From the NCBI GenBank assembly GCA_012976225.1, contig JAAVVG010000013.1, positions 124,001 to 188,000 on the forward strand: a stretch of 64,000 nucleotides of DNA, in the 5' to 3' direction. A model generated the notes under the pieces. The model did not search any database. It was not told where the DNA came from and saw only the letters and a program-made list of their open reading frames with translations. A program made the position numbers and the translations under genes. How positions within the stretch are numbered: position 1 is the first letter of the stretch; each line of letters begins with the position of its first letter. The DNA comes from Golubevia sp. BC0850 (lineage: Eukaryota; Basidiomycota; Exobasidiomycetes; Golubeviales; Golubeviaceae). Of this stretch, positions 32,066-42,800 are shown in pieces.

Positions 32066-35041
32066 ATGGCAACGAAGAGAAAGGAAGCGCCATCTGCCAA
32101 ATCGTCTCCTAGATCCACCAAGAAAAGCAAAATCAATGATCAAGATGAAGATGAAGCAGAAACAAGCCCTCAAGACGTAGCGAATCAAGAGAGAGCTGAA
32201 GTGAAAGCTAATGGGAAAGGGAAAGGTAGAGATAGAGATTTAGAACAAAGGATGGAAGATCCTCCTTCAGAACTAGACGCAGACACTCTCAGGCAATTCA
32301 GAAAACCTGAGGAAGATCAAGAATCCTTGGGAAATCAATCTGGATCGGATACTACGCGCGAATCAGAGCTATCAGGCGATGGTCAAGATGAAGAGAGAGA
32401 GAATGTTGTAACAGAGACAAGATCTACTACCAGAGATCAATTCGAGGCTACAAATCCTTTGAACAATCTCTCTAAGGATACTCTATACAAGTATCTGCCA
32501 TCTCAAATCACTTCTGTAAGAGCTGTCCTTGCTGGAAATCATCCTATCCTATCACAAGTGACTTCAGGGGAATCTAAAGGAAAGCAGCAAGTATCGGGAG
32601 GAGAGGGAGAAGAATGCTTGGGGTTGGAACCTCAGTGGAAAACTTTGCACTCAATCTTAGGTCAGACGATTCTCAAGGGCCAGAGTAATAGTGCTTTGAT
32701 GGTGGGAGCTGGCGGAAATGGCAAGAGTCTGGTGAGTTGAATCACAGGAAGGATCTTGTATTCGTGAGAGTGATCATCAGGTCGGAAGGGAATTAGCAGT
32801 AGATGCAAAATCCCAGAGAAGCAGGATCAGTCCGTAGGAGGCGGTACGTCGAATGGAGAGAGGAGGGTCCTGCTGATCTTTACCTTTCCTACGACTTCCA
32901 TTCTGATTGCCGTCTTCAATCCCACTCTCATTTTCCTTCCCTGATATTTTAGCTACTCAACTCAGTTCTATCCAGTCTATTGCAATCCTCCTCCTTAGGG
33001 AAGAAGAGCAGTGCAACTTCGCCACCCAAATCTTACTACCACGTTTCTCTCTCTGGAGTACTCCAATCAACTGATCGTTTAGCAATGAGAGAACTTGCCA
33101 GACAACTCATAGAGCAAGGCGCTTTCGGAGAAGGTGAAATTGACATCGATGACGATCCTTCGAACCTTCAAAAGGGAGAAACCGAGGATCATCAGAAGCA
33201 GTCGAATCCGAATTCCGATGATGATGAGGATGATGTCAGAGAAGCCTTAGATGCTGAATTAGAAGAGCAGCTAGCCGAAGAGGAGAAGAGGAAAGAAGAG
33301 AGGCGAGAAGATAGGGAAAGAAGGAGGATTGCAAGGTCAAATCAAGAAGAGAACGCTCATCTGGATCAGGAGGACGAGGATGAAGAAGAAGATGAAGAAC
33401 AGGAAGCAAGGGAGAGGAAAATTAGAGAGTTGGCTAGGACTAGGCAAGAGGAGATGGAGAGGATTAATATGGAGAACGCAATGATGGTAAGTAAAGTAAG
33501 CTTAAACAAAGTGGATCGGACAAAGCGGAGTGACTGATCTTGCTCTCTTTTTCTTCAATGTCCACTAGTCCTCCCTAGCCAACACGATGTCTTCAATCAT
33601 GTCTCTCCTTTCACCTCAAGATTCTACCACCCAATCAACCTCCGTTCCTACCCCTCGGGACTCGAAAGACAAAGCTTCCCTTCCTTTGGTCATCTCTTTG
33701 GATTCGTTCGATCTCTTCACAGACAGACCAAGGCAAGCTCTGCTCTACTGTCTCTTAGACACAGTCCAAGCTGGAAGTTATGTGCCGGGTCTCTCAGTCA
33801 TTGGAATGACCAGAAGGGTTGACACTGTCGATCTTCTGGAGAAAAGAGTCAAGTCAAGATTCTCTCATCGAATGATCCATGTGATACCTCCGGTCACTGA
33901 AACTGAAAAAAATTGGAACAAAATCGCAAGACAAGCACTGATGAGCCCGTTTCCTGGATCTGATCAATCAACGGAAAGGCGGAGATTTCAAGAGGCTTGG
34001 GATTTGGAGGTTGATGTGAGTCTCAAGTTTCGTTTTTCTTTGGTTCTCGCTAAAAGTCAGCTCTGGTTTTGACTCTCATTTCTTTCTTTGTTCACCTTGC
34101 CTTTTTATTAGGAACTTTTCCAAGACGATCTTTTCTCTGCCGTTCTTCACGATTGTTGGGAAATCTCTGGAGATGTGAGAGAGATGTATCGAATCCTGTT
34201 GAGAGGTTTCACCGCAGTTTCACTTTCTGAACCGTGCATTCTAGGAATCTCGTTTGCCGCTGCTGCAGAAGAAGATGGAGTGGATCTCTCAATGGACCTG
34301 TTGAATGGTGAGAATTTCGCTATGAATCGAAACGAATTTGAAAGACCAGAGACGAGGCCCTCTGACTCTCCTTCTCTTTCTTCACAACCCCTATTTCAGA
34401 CCTTACGACCACTGAATTCGCTCTCCTGATAGCATCGAAACATCTCACTCTTAGGTCGATTACCGATTTCACCTTCGAACAGTGTTTAGACGAGGTGAAA
34501 AGGTTCGAAAAGAAAACCAGGAGAGACCTAGATTCTAACACTTCAGGAGTAGAATCAAATAGGCCAGTTAAATCAAAAGCTGACGGAGAAGAAGACGAAA
34601 CCAAATTGGTTGGAGAAGATGGGTTAGCTCACAGAGGTAGAGCAATGATGGTGAGTTCACGAACATTCTTTCTTGGCTTCGTTCATCCCTCGTACAATCG
34701 ATTAATCTTCTTCCCCTGCTCCTTGATTTTTTCATTTTTTCTAGGCCTTTCAATCTCTTTTATCTCTCGCTCTCTTCATCCCAACATCTACTCTCTCTTC
34801 ACTAGCACTTCCTCTACCTTCAGTTCACGCTCACGCTCAATCAACTTCTCATCAACCTGGAGTGATCGTTTCAAAAAAGCAGAATGCAAGTCAATTGGAA
34901 TACGTCAAAGTCAGATGTACTCTTGAAATTGGAGAAATCAAGGAGGCTCTGAGATCAAAGAAGGCGAATGGAAAGAGAGGGGGTGGGATTGGAATCAGAG
35001 GTGAAGTCTTGACTTGGGGACTTTCAATGGCCACTACTTGA
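32066..35041 (+). CDS. ORC4: Origin recognition complex subunit 4
   Basis: AAA+ ATPase subunit of the origin recognition complex that loads MCM helicases in the nucleus. Exons: 32066-32731, 32953-33486, 33569-34015, 34112-34307, 34400-34650 and 34745-35041 (796 residues). About 130 acidic and basic residues precede the AAA+ domain. Walker A reads GAGGNGKS (near residues 214-221), split from its helix by intron 1. Walker B reads PLVISLDSFDLF with D445; the usual Glu after it is Ser. The block SVIGMTRRVDTVDLLEKRVK is the sensor and arginine-finger region, and RFSHRMIHV fits Orc4. Walker A and B are about 230 residues apart because of an acidic, coiled-coil-like insert (about residues 255-390) with many Glu and Arg. 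The winged-helix part closes the protein. Confidence 0.92.
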
Positions 35042-36072
35042 AGAAAGGACATCAACTCATTTAGCGACTTTGTACGCACTTCTATTTGTAGTGATTCGAA
35101 ATCAAACATTCCTTTTTCTTTTATATCCGTCTAAAGAACATGCACACACAAAACTTTCGGCAGGCCGAATCTGGAGCCTGAGAATCCACACGGATAGAAA
35201 AGGCATGAAAAAAGACAGAGGGTTTGGAAGTGCCATCTTCGTTTTAAGGGATGTTGAACTCGGCCAAGACTCGAGAGTCTACAGTTCTCTCCCCTTGCAT
35301 TGCCTCTGACTTTTCGAGCTTTCTTTTTCGGAATTTGAACTGCTCAATCTGCACTTCTCATGCAACTTACCAACTTAATCAAAATTGGAGATTCCCTTCG
35401 GGGGAAGGTGAGGTGAAGTACGTGGGTCTCCGAGTCCAACGACATCGCCCTCTGCTGCAGCAGCTGGAGAAGTTGTTCTCGCTCTTGATTTAAAACCATC
35501 ACTCATTTCGTCAACTCTCTCTCTCTCCTCTTTTTTTGCTCAAATCTTTTGCAAATCACCCACTTTCTTTAAGAACCTTCTTCAATTTCAACTTCAACCT
35601 TCTTGCATCTTTTTGCTCAAGAACCTTTGAACTCTTCTTCGCGTCGTAAGTACAGCTCGAAGGAACTAGCTCGGAATGAAGAAAGGAGAGGAAATGGGAG
35701 GCAATGAGAAGGAGAAGGGAAAAGCTCAAGGTTGGAGTGAATCGTAGGGAATGGGGTTGACTTTGACAGGTGAAAGGCATTGGAACGGGAATGGGAATGG
35801 GAATGGAAGGGGAAAGGAGAGGCATGATATAAGGCAAGCTGCAAACCTGCCAACAGCTTCTTCTATTCTCTAGTTCCATTCTATTCTGTTATTCTAATTC
35901 TGGTTCTATTCTTTCAATTGGCTACAAACTGTCTGCAAACCCCTCTTAAGCTCATCAAGTTCAATCTACAAAAAAAAATCACCACCAGCTGCCGCCCCTC
36001 TCTCTCTCTTTGCATCTCCGAAAGAACCAATCACTTTCCTGCTTCGGTTCTATTCGAAAACCTCCGAATCCA

Positions 36073-36080
36073 TATTTAAA
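36073..36080 (+). promoter_or_regulatory. TATA-like element of the GPI protein gene
   Basis: TATTTAAA about 220 bases before the ATG and about 75 bases before the 5' UTR intron. Position relative to the transcription start is unknown. Confidence 0.35.
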
Positions 36081-36155
36081 CAAATCTTTTCTATCTTTCC
36101 TACTTCCTTTGCTTCATTCTCTAACTTTCTCTTTCATTCTACTAGGTGAGTCCCG

Positions 36156-36231
36156 CCTTGGCTTGGCAAACAACAGCTCAATTCCCAATCTAACCCTATC
36201 CTCTTCCTCTACTACCTCCCTCTAACAACAG
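36156..36231 (+). other. Probable 5' UTR intron flanked by an inverted repeat
   Basis: Donor GTGAGT at 36156 and acceptor ACAG 36228-36231. Bases 36158-36166 (GAGTCCCGC) and 36233-36241 (GCGGGACTC) are perfect inverted copies, so the RNA could pair across the intron and bring its ends together. Removal leaves the ATG at 36299 untouched. Confidence 0.5.
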
Positions 36232-36298
36232 AGCGGGACTCTGCAACCCTTTTCATTTCAACTTCTATTCCTTCAAATCCAAGCCACCAACTTCAATC

Positions 36299-37063
36299 AT
36301 GTTCTCCACCGTCAGTCTACTCTCTCTCCTATCCATGGCCTCAATCTCCTCAGCGACTCTTCTACCAAGACAAACCACAGAAGGAGTCGTACCAACTGGA
36401 CCTGGACCAAATGACAAGTACGCAATTGGATCTCCATGTTTAATTACATTCAACGCGGATACATCTGGATCTGAAACCTGGAAGAATTTAACCATCGATT
36501 TAATGACTGGAGCCAACACAAACATGGTCTTCCTCACAAACGTAGCAACCAACATTGATGGAACTGATCAATCCTCTTCACCAATCACTTGGACTTGTCC
36601 AGAAGTCGATCCAGCCAGTCAAATTTATTTCTATCAATTCACTCATGGAAATGAAGAGGATCCAACTTGGACCACTAGGTTCTTAATTACTGATGCTGAT
36701 GGAAATTCAGTTGATCCAGAGAATGACAGACAACCAGGTGCTAAAGCTTCTGATCCTAATATTCCATGGGGAACTGGAAAGATTGTTGGAGACGTTACTA
36801 CTGGAACTAGTGGTGGTTCAAGCAGCGGGGTTACTTCCGGATCGGCTTCTTCTACTAATGCTGCTTCTACTTCAACCTTTCAAACTACCATCACTTCTTC
36901 TACTACTCCAGCAACAATGTCAACTTCTGCAACTTCATCTATGTCTTCTTCTGCTGCTCCAGCATCTCAAGCTACTACCGATAGCTCTGGTGCCATGGGA
37001 ATCTCAATCTCTTCAACTTTATCTGCTCTAGTAGCTGTAGGAGTTGCTATGATGATGTTATAA
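36299..37063 (+). CDS. GPI-anchored Ser/Thr-rich wall protein (Kre9/Knh1-like)
   Basis: A secreted, probably GPI-anchored cell-surface protein of 254 residues, single coding exon. Residues 1-20 form a signal peptide (MFSTVSLLSLLSMASISSAT). The domain that follows has PCLITFNADTSGSETWKNLT and NTNMVFLTNVA, in the pattern of the Kre9/Knh1-like N-terminal domain seen in Ser/Thr-rich wall proteins. TWTCPEVDPASQIYFYQFTH and WTTRFLI complete the beta-sandwich-like part. A Ser/Thr/Ala-rich stalk from about residue 163 to 230 would be O-glycosylated. The last 20 residues are hydrophobic (SALVAVGVAMMML), fitting GPI attachment. Role in wall glucan assembly is inferred only from the family. Confidence 0.85.
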   Translation: MFSTVSLLSLLSMASISSATLLPRQTTEGVVPTGPGPNDKYAIGSPCLITFNADTSGSETWKNLTIDLMTGANTNMVFLTNVATNIDGTDQSSSPITWTCPEVDPASQIYFYQFTHGNEEDPTWTTRFLITDADGNSVDPENDRQPGAKASDPNIPWGTGKIVGDVTTGTSGGSSSGVTSGSASSTNAASTSTFQTTITSSTTPATMSTSATSSMSSSAAPASQATTDSSGAMGISISSTLSALVAVGVAMMML

Positions 37064-37731
37064 GGATATTAGATGGTTTCATGTCTTGAAGGATCTTTTA
37101 GATAAAGGTTTAGGAAGAGAGGTGAGAAGGGCGGCGTGGGGAAAGTAGGGAAAGATGAAAAGGGACATGACAAAGAAACGATACCAAAAGCAAAACTTCA
37201 ACCTCCATTCTTGTCAAGGTCAACTTTGATAATAATCTCGAAGGTTTTCACTTTGAGCAAACTTAATCTTTAAATCCAATTCATCTTTGAAAAAAAATAT
37301 ATCATACATTAAACCTAAAAATCTTACACGTTACTCAAAGGACTTTCTCTCTCTTCTCCCCCATTCTCCCTCTACTGCTTTCTTTTTCCCATGGTTTTCC
37401 TTTGTTATTTTCCCGATGTTCCTTAGATCTCGTTGAGAGCTTTCCCTTCTACCTTTCTCAGAACACTTTTGGTGAACACTTTTGGCTTTTGTTCCTTCTT
37501 CTTCTTTCTATCTCTTGCCTACCTATTTCTTTTCTATTATCTTTGTTTCTTTTCTCCTTTGCAATGCTCACAACACGTTCTCTACGATCTTTGTTTCCTA
37601 TAGTAGACCAAGGTTCAAAGCACCGAGAGGCGCTCCGATCAGCGTCGAACCAGGTCTTTGAAAGGAACCAGAGACCTTTCACCTTCTTCCTTCCTTCCTT
37701 TTGTCTTTCATCCTGTTTCGATTTCTCCACC
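37064..37731. other. Intergenic region before the alpha/beta hydrolase
   Basis: 3' flank of the wall protein gene, then a very CT-rich leader up to the hydrolase start. No gene seen. Confidence 0.5.
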
Positions 37732-39124
37732 ATGTCCAAAAGAGATAACGTCACTTTCAAGTCTGGTTCGGGCACCTGCGATGGGTGGTGGTACAGCGCT
37801 GGTTCGAAAGCTCCGACATTGGGTTAGTTTGTCAAGGTTGCATAGCTTGGACGACTCCGTGTACTGACTTCAGCCTCTTTCAAATCGCTCACTACTGGAA
37901 GTATTGGCTCATGGTCTAGGTGAGTTCTTCGAGACCGGTACTAGTAGAGGTCTCATCCCGATTGAATTCGACCTTCTCCATCTCCACGTTCCGTTTCACT
38001 CACACAGGTGCCGTCAAGGAGATGTCTCTGGTGAGTTCTCGTTACCTTCTGCCAGAGATTGAAAATAGTGATCTAACACTTGAATGACTCCAAAACAATA
38101 GGACGATTACGCAGAAATATTCCTCAAAGCAGGCTTCTCCTGTCTGGTGTTCGACTACAGACACTTCGGACATTCGACTGGAAAACCTCGTCATCTTATT
38201 GATATTCCAAAACAGTTAGAGGACTGGAACTCAGCTCTCACCTATGTCAGATCCAGAGACGATGTTAATCTGGAAAGGATTGGACTCTTCGGCACGTCTT
38301 TCTCCGGAGGGCATGTTATCAGAGTTGCAGCTGGTGATGATAAAATTTGGGCTGTCATCTCTCAGTGTCCATTTACCAGTGGCTTCAGAAGCGCTTTAAC
38401 TAGTGAGTTGTGCAGAGGCTTAAAAGGGACGAAGTCCGTTCTCGTTCTCCTCATACAAGTTTTCTTTTCGATCCCCCCCCCCCCCAGCTTCTCAACTTCA
38501 AGCTCCTTACATGATGTTTCAAGCTCTTAGAGACTACTTCACTAACTCGGATGAAAATCCAGTCACTCTACCTTTGGCTGACGTTCCTGGAAGTCGTGAG
38601 TGCATATTCATTTTTGACTCTTCCACATGTGTCTTCATTTCTGACCTTTCAAGACTTTATTTTCTCATCCATACCACAGCGGCTCTCATGAGTGCTCATG
38701 ACGTTGTGTCGGGATACAACGCCATCAAGCCTGCTGATTTGGTTCACTCGAACCAAACTCCAGCTCGTATTCTTCTGTCTTTGCCGTTTGCTTTCCCTGG
38801 ATCGTACGCCAAAGACGTCAAGTGTCCAATCTTCTTCGCGATTTGCATGAAGGACACTGTAGCTCCTGCTGGAGCATCAATTTCTTACGCCGAGAAGGCG
38901 CCAAAAGGGGTGGTCAAGAAATACGAGGATATGGGACACTTTTCAATATACAAAGTGAGTGGCAATGCAAAGTGGCTGCCGATTTAGGATTCGGAAGCTG
39001 ATGTACTCACACCTTTCACTTGCTTTCTGTTTCGTTTCCTTTTCTGTTCCAACCCCTCTCACAGGGTGAAGACAGAGATAGAGCTACTGGTGACTACGTC
39101 TCTTTCTTAAAATCTCACTTGTGA
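37732..39124 (+). CDS. Alpha/beta hydrolase with two tiny exons
   Basis: A soluble alpha/beta hydrolase of 291 residues, related to bacterial and fungal esterase/thioesterase-like proteins of unknown substrate. Exons: 37732-37822, 37902-37919, 38008-38030, 38102-38402, 38488-38595, 38680-38954 and 39065-39124. Exon 2 is 18 bases and exon 3 is 23 bases; together they encode VLAHGLGAVKEMSL, the oxyanion block. The nucleophile elbow is FGTSFSGGH, the acid is likely D in MKDTVAP, and the base H is in YEDMGHFSIY. The frame stays open only if both tiny exons are used. The acceptor of exon 2 is GAAG. Exon 5 is preceded by 13 consecutive C. Confidence 0.88.
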
Positions 39125-39885
39125 AATCTTTGCCGCTTTTCTTCTCCTCTCTTTGAATGCCGTCTCTTTCCTTGAAGTTTATTGTCTCGTTTCCTTCTTG
39201 TTCACTCTTCATCTTTAACTCATCCTTTTGTGCATCTTTGAGAAGTCTTCGAAAAAGTGTTGATCTCGAGCGCGTAACGGCCTATCGACCTATCATCCTC
39301 TCCTGTTTCTCCCCCGCCACCGCCTAGAATGGGTTCCAAAAAAGGGGCAAACGCAGATCGCGAGTATCGAGAATTTCTGGCTCGATCCCATCATCGCATC
39401 AGCTCCTTTTGGCAGCCCAAAGTATTGAGGTGATTGCTACTCCTACCCTCTCCAAAGTCCAAACCACCAACCTCACACTCCTCTCTTCAACACGTCCATT
39501 AGAGTAAACTCTCGATACCTCCCATTTGTTTGTAAAGTCAAGAAAGGAAAGAAGGAGCAATCGGCAAAAGGAGAAGATTGAAGGTGAGTGTCTCTCAAGA
39601 TGTCTCAGATTCGAGAAGGAAGGGAAGGGAAGGGAAGGGGAAGGGAGGGCGAGGGCTCGCTGCTGGGAGCCGCCGCTTCTGAGAGAAAGGGGTTCGATTC
39701 TGGAGAATGGAATGGTGAAGGTCGGTCTAATTCAAACAATCAAGACAGCGCTGGAAAGCATCGTCTTTGAAGTCAATTGGCTGACTTTGACCCGCTCCTC
39801 CCAAACCCATACCACCTTACCTTTCTCTTTCGTTTACTTCTCTTTCATCCTCTACCTTTTATTCATTCAATATCCGATTTCGACA
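39125..39885. other. Intergenic region and 5' leader of the C2H2 gene
   Basis: An in-frame open stretch precedes the chosen ATG at 39886, but its only upstream in-frame ATG (near 39714) adds residues that are not protein-like. A G-rich run (39622-39655) lies in this leader, and a donor-like GTGAGT near 39582 may mark a 5' UTR intron. Confidence 0.5.
39622..39655 (+). promoter_or_regulatory. G-rich run able to form a G-quadruplex
   Basis: Seven runs of at least three G separated by one or two bases in 34 bases, on the strand that would be in the 5' leader of the C2H2 gene. Fits the G3+N1-7 pattern. Function is inference. Confidence 0.6.
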
Positions 39886-42800
39886 ATGACCCAAACAACA
39901 GCAAAAGAAGTACCTCCCTCCAATCCTCCATCCGCAACAGACGCGGTATCAGTCCCCATCCCACCACCACTTCCTCCTGCTGCCGATCTCAACCCCATCA
40001 TCAAAGTCGAAGAACCAGTACAAGTCGAATCGCAGAAGACTCAATCAGTCTCTCATGCCAAAGGACCAAGCACAGATTCAATGTCCTTCCATCAGCAGAG
40101 CAGTCACGATCTATCTCAGTACCCTCACCACCTACAGCAACAACACTATTCTCAACAGCCTCGATACCATCAAGGCCATGCTCAACAGCAGCCAATAGCT
40201 TTTGATGGAAATCAATTCATGGCAATGCATGGTGGGGAGGGAATGATGATGATGGACGGGAATGGGATGATGAGCAGGACGCAAGGAGACGTAAATGGAA
40301 GCCACCATGGATTCGTTGGAGCTGGTCTTAATGAAGGTGGAATGGAAATGGAAGGACAAGCGTATCTTCAAGGATCCAGATTCGATGATAGCGGCGATCC
40401 GAGACACCTCCAGATGAACCCCCAACTCCTCTACTCTTCAACATCTCATCAAGCTCAACCTCCTCATGCACGCCGCTTCCAGCAGCCGTCGATGATCCAA
40501 AGATCTCAAAGTCATCAAGGTTTCTCTGGTCAAGCTCATCCGCCGCCTCCACCCCCCGCCTCTGCTGCCATGCAAAGAGCCCAGTCCGCCTACTCTGCTT
40601 CAAATCTCTCCCCTCATCTCAATCAAGTCGGAAGAGTCGTGACCAACAGCGACATGGATCCAAGCAGCTTCCCATCTTCTCAACTATCTGCCACAAGTTC
40701 ACCTGCAGGAGCAAAGAAGACCTCTAAGAGACTCCGAGTCAAGCCAAGAGCTGAAGAGGAGCGTGGATCGACTTCTGCAAGGAGAGGGAGCTCCGTCAGC
40801 GTTGGAGCACTCGACCAGGACTCAGATCACATCTCCGATTCGAGGAGCTCAAGATCAGGATCAGCAGCTCCTTCTCCCAACCTTGGAACCATCGCAGATA
40901 TCGAAGCCATCGATCCTAGGTCAGGTCCTGCTCCAACTGAATTCCAGTGTCCTTACTGCGAGAAGCTCTACACCGGAACGCACGCCAGGTCGATCTGGAG
41001 AAGACATCTAGCCGCAAAGCACAAGATTGCTCTCAGTGAACAACCTAGAAGGAGTCGATGGGATGCCTACACCGACAGACCAAAGACGGAGGAGGAGAAG
41101 AGGAAGAGAGCTCTGGTCTCGAAGAGGAGATGGGCAAGGAGAGATCGCCTAATCAAGAAACATGGGAAAGAGGAGGGAGCCAAGATTTGGGAAGAGGAGG
41201 AAGAGAAGCTCAAAGAAGAAGATGAAGCGGAAGCAAAGGAACAAGAGAAAGAACAGGAAAGAGGCAACGCTTTGGGTCTAGGATTGTTCGGCGAAGATCA
41301 ACATCAGCAAGGAGCACAGAGGCATCGTCAAATTCAAATTCAAGATCAAAGATCAAGCAGGAGAGGAGTGCAGCAGGAGGGAAAACCTTCGCTTGCTCTA
41401 TCTCCAAGTCTTTCACACGATCAACTCAGCAACATGCAACTCTTCGCCTCCACCGCTTCTGCCTATGGCCCTTTCCCAGCAAGTGCTCCAGGTGGAAGGA
41501 CTCTCGTTCTCAGCTCCTCTCCTAGAAGGCCAGCTTCAGAGCACGGTCGCTCTCCTCCAGTCTCCCCTTCTCGTAGAGTTCCTCAATCTCTCGCTGCAAG
41601 GTCTGCGAATTGGCTATCAGGGGTCGGTCTCACTTCAGCTTCTCCAAATTCCAAGAGAGATCAAATCCATAGGAGCGGAGATTCTAGAGGTCTTCCAGAC
41701 GCTCTGACGATTCCTTTCAATCAGCCTCACTTCTCTGGAATGGACAACAACTCTTCTATCCTCTCTCAATCTACAAATAGATCAGGGCATTCCTTCTTTG
41801 GAGATTCTTCTTCAAGCAACACATCTGACATGGAGAGATCCAAATCGGATGTCGGCCCTGGAGCCAGAATCTTCAACGCTGGCAGCGACGAAGAGAGGCC
41901 AGAGAGGATCGGGGAGAATCAGAACCTCTACGAGTTCAACCGTTCTCCCAGAAGAAGTAACGCTTTGCATCCCAAATCTAACGAAAGAAGAGGTTCAACC
42001 GACGACATTTATCTTTTACAGTCTAAGAATTCCTTCACTCTCTCTTCTAGGCCGCTGGTTGTCGGGGCTCAAGGTCTATCCTCTTCTACTCTCACGAACA
42101 AGACCCCAGTCACTCATTACTCTGATCTCTATCCCACTCCTCCATCGATGGGAAATGCAAGTTCGAGTGGAGAGCCCTCAAGAACCACCGCTTTCGCTGG
42201 AAACAGCCCTACAAGAGGATCCAGGAATGGAGCCGGACCTGAACAAGGTTCTGGAATGGATAGAGGTGACCTGCATAAGAAGAGAACGGGATTTGGTATG
42301 TCCTTGGCTGGTCAGCTCAAAAGCTTCGACTGGCAAGCAGCAAAGGAACAAGAGGAGCAAAAGAAGAAGACCTACAATCCCTTCGATCTCAACCAAGAAC
42401 CTCCAAGACCTGCCAGCGCCTCATTGGTCCTCGAATCTCCCAGTCGTCGTTCTCAATTCCAACATCAACAAGAGTTGCTCATCTCCCCGAACAGAGACAG
42501 GTCCGACAACATGCTTTCACTTTCTCAACTCCCTCCTCGTTCGATGTCGTCCTCGATTCCGATGTCGAAGGCTCAAACCCAGGCTGGATTCTCGAACAGT
42601 CCTGGAGGAACCTCATTGGACTTCAGCCTCTTCCTCGAGTCTGGAAACATGTCCTCCGGATCGCCTTTCAAAGCTCCCTTGGCTTCAGCTTCGGCCCACT
42701 CCAGGCTCGCTGCCAAACCTTCTCAGCTCTCTCCAGGCTTTGCCCTTAGAGAGCCAGGTCGCAGCCCTACTTGGGAAAGGAGTCAAGTGGAGGATGGAAA

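Larger units (their letters stand above)
35042..36298. other. Long intergenic region upstream of the GPI protein
   Basis: A 1.25-kb stretch with no gene. It contains a perfect palindrome CTGCTGCAGCAG near 35452-35463, GGGAAT repeats near 35787-35812, a TATTTAAA at 36073-36080 and a probable 5' UTR intron at 36156-36231. Most of it looks like a large promoter for the wall protein gene. Confidence 0.5.

Noticed and set aside
39661-39712. GGTTCGATTC near 39700 looks like a tRNA B box
   Set aside because: The flanking bases do not form a T stem or acceptor stem, there is no A box at the right distance, and the region is the leader of the C2H2 gene.
39526-39885. A 120-codon extension of the C2H2 frame to the left
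   Set aside because: It begins with TTG, its only early ATG gives protein-unlike sequence, and it spans the G-rich leader.
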